Source: Bacteroidales bacterium
Lineage (GTDB): Bacteria; Bacteroidota; Bacteroidia; Bacteroidales; Bacteroidaceae
Assembly (NCBI GenBank): GCA_004555055.1
Contig: SFJN01000081.1
Location: forward strand, 1-14,008
Length of the DNA: 14,008 bases
Reading direction: 5' to 3'
The position numbers and the translations under genes were made by a program. The notes under the pieces are model-generated. The model was not told the DNA's origin, searched no databases, and saw nothing but the letters and a program-made list of their open reading frames with translations. This document shows positions 1 through 5,057 of this stretch, piece by piece. The first letter of the stretch is position 1; each line of letters starts with the position of its first letter.

Positions 1-1
1 A

Positions 2-37
2 CACTCCCTCTTCGACAGACAATCTGCCCTAGACTAA
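2..37 (+). CDS. C-terminal end of an upstream gene (partial)
   Basis: An open frame enters from the left edge and reads HSLFDRQSALD before a TAA at 35-37. I prefer this frame because its third codon positions are mostly C or G, like the genes that follow; a second frame stops at 30-32. It would be the preceding member of the polysaccharide cluster, 42 nt before the acetyltransferase start. Eleven residues are too few to assign a function. Confidence 0.3.
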   Translation, partial: HSLFDRQSALD

Positions 38-55
38 AACTCAAAAATCTGGCAA

Positions 56-78
56 AGCCAATTTATAGAACACCCCTA
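56..78 (+). repeat. 23-nt cluster repeat, copy 1
   Basis: Contains AATTTATAGAACACCCCTA at 60-78, ending one base before the acetyltransferase ATG at 80. It differs from the three-copy consensus at about 2 of 23 positions. Copy 2 is at 2761-2783 in inverted orientation and copy 3 at 3023-3045 in this orientation. Its place inside the presumed 5' leader fits a regulatory or translation-initiation role or a recombination boundary, but the sequence does not say which. Confidence 0.75.
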
Positions 79-79
79 T

Positions 80-634
80 ATGGAAAAATTGACGATTGAC
101 CTTTCTGGATATGAAAACCGTCTGGGTCGCAAACATCAGGCGGTGCGGATGCTGTGGAACATCCTTTGGCCTCTTACGACGTGGTTCCTGCCTCGTAGTT
201 TGGGTATGGGATGGAAAAGAAGCCTGCTTCGGATGTTCGGGGCAAAGGTGCATCCTACAGCCCAGGTCTATTCCTCTGCACGGATTTATTATCCAGCCAA
301 CCTCACCATGGAGGCTTATTCGTGCCTGGCAGACGGTGTGGAATGCTACAATGTGGCCCCTGTTACTGTCGGTGCCCACAGCACCATCTCTCAGGGAACT
401 TTACTTTGTACCGCCAGTCACGATATCACTGATTCCCACCACCGGTTAGTTACGGCACCGATAGTGGTTGAGGACCAGGTGTGGATTGGTGCCCGGGCAT
501 ATATAGGCATGGGAGTGGTGGTCCGTCAGGGTGCTGTAGTGGGAGCCACAGCCAGCGTATACAAAACCGTGGAACCATGGACCGTCGTTGGCGGCAATCC
601 GGCAAGATTCATCGAGAAAAGGGAAATACGGTGA
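80..634 (+). CDS. WcaF-like hexapeptide-repeat acetyltransferase (polysaccharide O-acetylation)
   Basis: This 184-residue protein belongs to the left-handed beta-helix acyltransferases, closest in layout to WcaF-type colanic acid acetyltransferases. These move an acetyl group from acetyl-CoA to a sugar hydroxyl in the cytoplasm. An N-terminal part (about 1-52) with a hydrophobic stretch near 26-38 precedes hexapeptide turns from GAKVHPTAQV (54-63) to the end. SHD at 113-115 holds the expected catalytic histidine (H114), and the ending VGGNPARFI (170-178) is typical of the family. The length is normal. ATG 80 is the first start after an in-frame stop at 35-37 and gives the usual N-terminus. 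A glycosyltransferase follows after 61 nt, so the substrate is probably a residue of the same surface glycan. The family is secure; the exact substrate is not. Confidence 0.88.
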   Translation: MEKLTIDLSGYENRLGRKHQAVRMLWNILWPLTTWFLPRSLGMGWKRSLLRMFGAKVHPTAQVYSSARIYYPANLTMEAYSCLADGVECYNVAPVTVGAHSTISQGTLLCTASHDITDSHHRLVTAPIVVEDQVWIGARAYIGMGVVVRQGAVVGATASVYKTVEPWTVVGGNPARFIEKREIR

Positions 635-695
635 GAGGTACAGGTAGTTCTCTTCCACGCAAATTAAGTTGGTTTAGCACATTTACCTATGCATT

Positions 696-1631
696 ATGCT
701 TGACATCACTACCATCGTCCTGACCTACAACGAAGAGTTGCACATTCGCCGATGTCTGGAGAACGTCTGCTCCTTCTCGAAGAAAGTATATGTAGTAGAT
801 TCCCCCTCTACCGACAATACTGTGGAAATCTGCAAGGAATTCCCTAACGTGGAGGTGGTGGTACATCCCTATCCCGGCAACCAGGCCGCACAGTTTAACT
901 GGGCTTTGGACCATCTTTCGATAGACACGGAGTGGGTGTTGCGGCTTGATGCGGATGAATATCTGCTTCCGGAACTTGTGGCGGAAATCCGCCGGAAGTT
1001 GCCGGTGATGCCGGAGGATGTGAAGGGTTTGGAGATGAGGCGCAGACATATCTTTATGGGACGGTGGGTGAAGCACGGCGTGTATCCCGTCGTCCTAATG
1101 CGCATGTTCCGCACAGGGTGTGCGAGATACGAAGAGCGGTTGATGGATGAGCACCTGGTGCTGGACGAAGGCCACACCTTGCTCCTTGACCACGACTTTT
1201 GCGACCACTCGCTGGTTGACCTCTCGGCATATTGCACGAAACATTTGCTTTACGCCCGTAGAGAAGCCGCGGAATTGCTTGCCGACGCGTATGGTCTGGA
1301 GCGGACGTCCGGCATGCCGGAAGGTGCGCATATTATGGGACGCCAGGCCATGGAAAAACGTAGGAAAAAGCATTCCTACAGCCGCCTGCCCCTGTTTTGG
1401 CGTAGCTTTGCCTATTTTTGCTACCGCTATATCCTTAAGGGTGGTTTCCTGGACGGTAAGGAGGGTTTCCTCTTTGCTTTCATACAGGGCTGGTGGTACC
1501 GGACGGTAGTGGACGCCAAGATTCTGGAATGCAGAAAATACATCAAAGCAGCGCAACTTCCTCCTCACAGCGAGGCGGAGAAAGCTGCCGTCAGGACCTT
1601 TATCCGCAGACGATGGAACATCTCCCTCTGA
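696..1631 (+). CDS. Family 2 glycosyltransferase, WaaE/KdtX-like
   Basis: A 311-residue GT-A fold glycosyltransferase that would move a sugar from a nucleotide donor to a growing lipid-linked glycan at the inner membrane. The N-terminus ITTIVLTYNEELHIRRCLE (4-22) is the classic nucleotide-binding strand. VVDSPSTDNT (33-42) follows, and RLDADEYL (83-90) carries the DxD-type metal and nucleotide site. The short form with TYNEE and LDADEY resembles the WaaE/KdtX beta-1,4-glucosyltransferase group of lipopolysaccharide synthesis rather than processive synthases. No multi-span membrane region is seen, only basic and aromatic patches near the C-terminus (about 225-260). ATG 696 gives the standard start of the fold. 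The last 19 nt overlap the start of the next gene, which suggests translational coupling. Donor and acceptor sugars cannot be told from sequence. Confidence 0.9.
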   Translation: MLDITTIVLTYNEELHIRRCLENVCSFSKKVYVVDSPSTDNTVEICKEFPNVEVVVHPYPGNQAAQFNWALDHLSIDTEWVLRLDADEYLLPELVAEIRRKLPVMPEDVKGLEMRRRHIFMGRWVKHGVYPVVLMRMFRTGCARYEERLMDEHLVLDEGHTLLLDHDFCDHSLVDLSAYCTKHLLYARREAAELLADAYGLERTSGMPEGAHIMGRQAMEKRRKKHSYSRLPLFWRSFAYFCYRYILKGGFLDGKEGFLFAFIQGWWYRTVVDAKILECRKYIKAAQLPPHSEAEKAAVRTFIRRRWNISL

Positions 1632-2734
1632 GTGACAGATACCTGCTGGTCCTGCTAAGGCTGGGTACCGGTTTCGGTGTGGAATCGATTCCGAAGATAC
1701 CATGGGCTTACTGGCCCGATCTTTACTGCCAGGCTTGGGAACATGGTGTGCCGGCACTGTGCCTCGACGGTGCGAAATGCCTGCCGAGGGGGAAAAGAGC
1801 ACCATCCTCGATGACCATGCGGTGGTATGGGCAGACAAGTGGACAGCGTATACAGCAAATTGTTTTCGACTATGCTATGAAGAATCTGGCGCAGCTGTTC
1901 CGAAATTACGGTATTCCCTTCGTGGTATTCAAAGGTCCGGCCATCGCATCGTTGTATCCGAATCCCGAAAGACGGGCACACGGAGACATTGACTTCTATG
2001 TCCCCTCGGCGCACTTCGAGGAGGCAATGTTGACCGTCAGGACGTTGTTGGGAGTGAAGGTAGAGCGGGATAACGTGGACAAGCATTGTGCCTTTGATTT
2101 CCAAACCGTCCGTTTCGAGATGCATTATCGCATGGAAACCTTCGGCTATGGCCCGCACCAGAAGTATTTCGGAAACTTGGTAGAAAATGCGATGCGGCAC
2201 GAATTGCCCTGTTATCATGCCGGCGAGGATGAAATCCCTATGCTTCCGCCCATGATAGACCTTATGGTGCTCTTCAAGCATTGGTTCAACCATCTGTTAG
2301 GGGAGGGTATCGGGCTGCGACAGACTGCCGACCTTGCCGTGGCCATCCGTGCCTACCGTGATAAAATCCATGTCGGAACGCTCCAGAGCCATCTGCGCGC
2401 CGTGGGGTACATCCGTGCCTTCGACACAGTGGCGGCCATGGTGGAACGGTATTTCGGCATCGCCTGGGAAGCCTATTGGAATGCCTCGCCGGAATGGACG
2501 AAGGAAAAGGCATGGGACTTTGCCGAAAGACTGATGCACGATGTGCTGCGCAACGGGAATTTCGGACGTAGCAGCTACAGGTTCCGATTCGGGATGCTGA
2601 AACGTATGGAGACCTTTGCACGCTTCATGGTCCATAGCTGGCGCTATTATCCCCTCGCCCCCAAGGACATTATATTTATGTTGCCGAAGCGCTTCCTCAT
2701 CAGTTTCAGGGCACAACTGCAAAAGCACAACTGA
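1613..2734 (+). CDS. Nucleotidyltransferase-fold family protein (NTP_transf_5-like)
   Basis: A 373-residue protein of the nucleotidyltransferase family often found inside capsule and exopolysaccharide clusters. After a helical N-terminal part (1-100), residues 103-130 read FVVFKGPAIASLYPNP, then R-R-A-H, then GDIDFYV. Lys107, Gly108 and the D-x-D at 125-127 are the expected nucleotide- and metal-binding positions. FEMHYRM follows about 40 residues later, supplying a further acidic residue. The C-terminal half is helical and unassigned. I chose ATG 1613 because it gives a normal family length and overlaps the glycosyltransferase by 19 nt, typical of coupled genes; the frame stays open upstream to about 1493 inside that gene. 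The role is presumed to be transfer of a nucleotidyl or related group during glycan assembly. The reaction is not established for this family as far as I know. Confidence 0.8.
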   Translation: MEHLPLSDRYLLVLLRLGTGFGVESIPKIPWAYWPDLYCQAWEHGVPALCLDGAKCLPRGKRAPSSMTMRWYGQTSGQRIQQIVFDYAMKNLAQLFRNYGIPFVVFKGPAIASLYPNPERRAHGDIDFYVPSAHFEEAMLTVRTLLGVKVERDNVDKHCAFDFQTVRFEMHYRMETFGYGPHQKYFGNLVENAMRHELPCYHAGEDEIPMLPPMIDLMVLFKHWFNHLLGEGIGLRQTADLAVAIRAYRDKIHVGTLQSHLRAVGYIRAFDTVAAMVERYFGIAWEAYWNASPEWTKEKAWDFAERLMHDVLRNGNFGRSSYRFRFGMLKRMETFARFMVHSWRYYPLAPKDIIFMLPKRFLISFRAQLQKHN

Positions 2735-2760
2735 AGCAAAAACACTACTGACAAAAACTT

Positions 2761-2783
2761 AAGGGATGTTCTATAAATTAGCT
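2761..2783 (-). repeat. 23-nt cluster repeat, copy 2 (inverted)
   Basis: Read on the - strand this is AGCT followed by AATTTATAGAACATCCCTT, one mismatch from the three-copy consensus. It starts 27 nt after the stop of the nucleotidyltransferase-fold gene. Together with copy 3 it forms inverted ends of a 285-nt segment. Together with copy 1 it forms inverted ends around the three preceding genes. Confidence 0.75.
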
Positions 2784-2817
2784 TGACAAGTCCTCCTCCT
2801 TGACTTCGTCTTCCTCC

Positions 2818-2922
2818 TTCGCGCCTCGGCATAGTTCAAGCAAGCTTGACTTGCTCTCGGCTTGTCGTCGGTTCGCACCTCGGCCATTCAAACAAGTTTG
2901 ATGGCACTCGGTTTGGCGTCGG
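2818..2922 (+). repeat. Tandem pair of about 52-nt units, each with a CAAG-loop hairpin
   Basis: Unit 1 is 2818-2871 and unit 2 is 2872-2922. Both begin TTCGC(G/A)CCTCGGC and end with CTCGG, then TTG or TTT, then GTCGTCGG or GGCGTCGG. Each holds a small hairpin: TCAAG-CAAG-CTTGA at 2836-2849 and TCAAA-CAAG-TTTGA at 2888-2901. The stem's inner pair changes from G-C to A-T while pairing is kept. Beyond a shared bulged T the stem continues with AG/CT in unit 1 and CCA/TGG in unit 2. The loop CAAG is identical. Compensatory changes of this kind suggest folding matters, as RNA or single-stranded DNA. Confidence 0.7.
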
Positions 2923-3022
2923 ATGAGACAGTTTTCGAACTATCGCACAGTAGATTTCTGTCCTGCAAACGCGAGAGAGCAAGGCGAAACCAAGCATAAG
3001 AACACTCCCGAAATGAACATAA

Positions 3023-3045
3023 AACTAATTTATAGGACATACCTA
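3023..3045 (+). repeat. 23-nt cluster repeat, copy 3
   Basis: AACT followed by AATTTATAGGACATACCTA, three mismatches from the consensus, ending 12 nt before the glycosyltransferase ATG at 3058. It has the same orientation and gene-proximal position as copy 1. Confidence 0.75.
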
Positions 3046-3057
3046 AACAACAATCGG

Positions 3058-3936
3058 ATGGTCAGAATCTCCATTATAACCGCTACTTTGAACAGCGAAC
3101 GGACCTTACGCCATACGCTTGATTCCATTCTCCGGCAGACCTACCGGAACTATGAGCTTATTATCAAGGACTGTGCATCGCAAGACGAAACACTCAGCAT
3201 ATGTAAGGAATACGAGCCCCGTTTTGAAGGACGTATGCGCGTCATTGCCGTTCCGGACTGTGGACTCTACGATGCCATGAACCAAGGTATTGCCGCTGCA
3301 ACGGGAGATGTGGTAGGAATGCTGAATTCCGACGATTTCTTTACCGCGCCGGATATCCTCATGACCATAGCGCGCACTTTTGAGGCTCATCCCGAAATCG
3401 ATGCCGTGTATGGCGATGTCCATTATGTTGAGGAGGAGAATCCGGCACGTATAGTGCGGTATTACTCCTCGCGCTTGTTCCGCCGCTATTGGATGCGCAT
3501 GGGATTCATGCCCGCCCATCCTTCGTTCTACTGCCGGAAAATGACGTACGAACGCTTCAGAATCAACGGCCGTGAAATCGAAGGGTTCAAAGGCAATCCC
3601 GACTGTGCCTACTTCAACACCTCCTACCGCATTGCCGCCGACTTCGAGAATCTGTTGCGGATGATCTTTTTGGGACGCATCGCCATACGCTACATACGGC
3701 GCGATTTTGTCACCATGCGTACAGGAGGAGCTTCTTCGTCTGGGGCAGCTTCGCATCGGCAGATTAACCGCGACCACATGCGCGCCTTTCGTGAAAATGG
3801 TGTCTATTCCAACCATTTCCTGATTTCGTTCCGGTATTGCTATAAAATTCTGGAATTCGCAGTGGTAAGATACAGACGCCTGCTCAAACTGCTTCCCTAC
3901 AAAAAGTATGTAAAGGTGCAGGAAAACATCGGATGA
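3058..3936 (+). CDS. Family 2 glycosyltransferase, WfgS-like
   Basis: A 292-residue GT-A fold glycosyltransferase acting in the cytoplasm or at the inner membrane on a surface-glycan intermediate. ISIITATLNSERTL (4-17) is the nucleotide-binding start, with QTYRNYELIIKD at 27-38. CGLYDAMNQGIAAATGD (68-84) and LNSDD (89-93) are the signature of the WfgS/PgaC-like branch. MPAHPSFY near 156-163 and a late MRTGGAS are also typical of it. I start at ATG 3058, which places the first strand three residues in. An in-frame ATG at 3013 would add 15 residues translated from the 23-nt repeat, which is less likely. It is the last recognisable glycosyltransferase before the terminator at 4279. Sugar specificity is unknown. 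Confidence 0.9.
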   Translation: MVRISIITATLNSERTLRHTLDSILRQTYRNYELIIKDCASQDETLSICKEYEPRFEGRMRVIAVPDCGLYDAMNQGIAAATGDVVGMLNSDDFFTAPDILMTIARTFEAHPEIDAVYGDVHYVEEENPARIVRYYSSRLFRRYWMRMGFMPAHPSFYCRKMTYERFRINGREIEGFKGNPDCAYFNTSYRIAADFENLLRMIFLGRIAIRYIRRDFVTMRTGGASSSGAASHRQINRDHMRAFRENGVYSNHFLISFRYCYKILEFAVVRYRRLLKLLPYKKYVKVQENIG

Positions 3937-3964
3937 AATCTCACAGACGACAAACCTATTTTTC

Positions 3965-4216
3965 ATGTCAAAGAATGCAGAAAACTGGCTTGTGCATTAT
4001 GAGGAGCTGAAAGCCTATGTGGAGGCGACGGGACATTTCCCCAGCAAGCACACTGCCTTGAGCAATTGGGTGAAGTATCAGCGAAAGCGCATGAAGGCCG
4101 GTACCATGCCGGAACAGCAGCGCCTACTCTTCTTGAAACTTTCGGAGAGTCGTGGTGTTGCCGCAGTTGATGCGGATGCGGAAGACGATGGTGGGAATTT
4201 GTTCCTGCGGCCATAA
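3965..4216 (+). CDS. Small stand-alone helicase-associated-domain protein
   Basis: An 83-residue protein that is essentially one helicase-associated (HA, PF03457-type) domain. Its conserved spacing is visible as W-x3-Y-x2-L-x2-Y at about 8-18, G-x-F-P at 23-26, then LSNWVKYQRKRMKAGTM (35-51) and a leucine-rich helix at 56-65. These domains normally occur as repeats behind DEAD-box helicases and are thought to bind nucleic acid; here no helicase is present. It starts 28 nt after the glycosyltransferase stop and precedes the strong terminator, so it is probably the last gene of the transcript. The tail DADAEDDGG is acidic. Function is unknown; a nucleic-acid-binding regulator is one guess, a remnant another. 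Confidence 0.7.
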   Translation: MSKNAENWLVHYEELKAYVEATGHFPSKHTALSNWVKYQRKRMKAGTMPEQQRLLFLKLSESRGVAAVDADAEDDGGNLFLRP

Positions 4217-4278
4217 TCCTTATGGCGGGTTCTTCATTTGCAGACTGATGTGGTGTGAGTCCATTTTGACTAAACGAC

Positions 4279-4325
4279 AAAAGTGTCCGGCTATAGGTGA
4301 ATGCAGTCTATAGCCGGACACTTTT
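4279..4325 (+). terminator. Strong intrinsic terminator after the polysaccharide genes
   Basis: A perfect 18-bp inverted repeat: left arm 4279-4296 (AAAAGTGTCCGGCTATAG) and right arm 4308-4325, with an 11-nt loop between. The right arm ends in CTTTT and is followed by C-T-A-T-T. With A-rich left and T-rich right ends it could work in both directions. It closes the + strand series of genes 62 nt after the last stop. Confidence 0.85.
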
Positions 4326-5057
4326 CTATTGGGGGCTGTATGTGTCATGCACCAATCTGATGGGTGCGACCCTTACATCTGCAAGATTCAAGGTGGGGAC
4401 CAAAGGACGCCAAAAGAATATTGCACACTCCTATCGGAATCACCCTTTTTTACCCTTCAAAATGGATGACAGAGTGGTCGCGAACCTTCAAAAATTTTGA
4501 CAAGGCTTCGTGTCCCTTTTAGAGCGAATTTTGCTGCGATTTTGGATGTTTTGCCATGCTTGGATGTCAAATTTAAGATTCTGATGCCTGCAGTTTTCCG
4601 CATAATCAAATGATTTTTGCGGCAAAATCCATCAAAAACAGCGAAAATAGCCCAAAAAATGCCGTGTTTTGGGGCAAAAACATCGGACTTCTTTGGCAAA
4701 AACATCCGTACTTTCCATGGCAAACATCCGTACTTTGTGGCCAAGAAGTCCGATGTTTCCTGTTTTCCAGCCGGAAATGCCGCCAAAATCCCCCTTTCTC
4801 CAATTTTGCGATATTTGGACACAGGGTAGGTCGTGGTGGCTTTCGAGGCCTTTCTCAGCCCGTTAACGACAGGGTTAAGGTTGCGGAAAGCCTCTGAAAA
4901 TGGACGCTGAAAAAAATTGCACACTCGTCTGGGTGTTCCTGAAAACAGTGATGGAAAAGCGGAAGGAAAAGCTAAATTCGTTTGGGCTTTCCCGGGTCAC
5001 GGCAGAGGGCGCCAACCCCGAGTCGCAAGGAGAGGTCACGGTGTTGGCCACGTGTTG
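4326..5057. other. Repeat-filled convergent intergenic region, no convincing gene
   Basis: This 732-nt stretch separates the + strand glycan genes from the - strand CotH gene. The 11-mer ATTGCACACTC occurs at 4420-4430 and again at 4916-4926, bracketing about 485 nt that contain the 4673-4760 hairpin array. A - strand frame of 155 codons (4457-4924) spans almost exactly this bracketed part. Part of its sequence is the translated tandem repeat, it has no family resemblance I recognise, and it is probably not a gene. The rest is A- and T-rich with runs such as CAAAAA and GCAAAA. It may be one dispersed repetitive element. Confidence 0.55.
4673..4760. repeat. Hairpin array of 22-24 nt units (ACATCGGACTT type), copy A
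   Basis: Three direct units begin GGCAAA at 4673, 4695 and 4719. They read GGCAAAAACATCGGACTT, GGCAAAAACATCCGTACTTT and GGCAAACATCCGTACTTT. The first unit is then answered by its inverted complement at 4740-4758 (GCCAAGAAGTCCGATGTTT), giving a stem of about 19 bp with one extra T in the left arm (4678-4697). The loop is made of the other two units, with CCATGG between them. The same design recurs at 8720-8777. It could serve as a bidirectional terminator or be a REP-like mobile hairpin. Confidence 0.75.

Larger units (their letters stand above)
2735..3057 (+). other. Intergenic segment bounded by inverted 23-nt repeats
   Basis: The 323-nt gap between the nucleotidyltransferase-fold gene and the next glycosyltransferase has no convincing gene. 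From 2761 to 3045 it is bounded by inverted copies of the 23-nt repeat and contains two tandem hairpin units (2818-2922). A pyrimidine-rich CTCCTCCTTGACTTCGTC stretch lies at 2793-2810. The + strand frame leading into the glycosyltransferase is open from about 2923, but its composition and the presence of the repeat argue that it is an untranslated leader. TAGATTTC at 2951-2958 is one base from a TAnnTTTG -7 box, with no clear -33 partner. Confidence 0.6.

Noticed and set aside
1095..1838. A 247-codon - strand frame across the first glycosyltransferase
   Set aside because: It is antisense to two overlapping genes with clear motifs.
2923..3057. Extension of the second glycosyltransferase to an upstream start
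   Set aside because: The added residues would come from the 23-nt repeat and hairpin flank, and ATG 3058 gives the normal family N-terminus.
4673..4760. Possible CRISPR-like array from three short direct units
   Set aside because: The units are only about 18 nt with 4-6 nt between them, closed by an inverted copy, and no cas genes are nearby.
4457..4924. A 155-codon - strand frame in the convergent gap
   Set aside because: It translates the tandem hairpin repeats, coincides with a probable repetitive element and has no recognisable domain. It was kept only as part of the repeat region.
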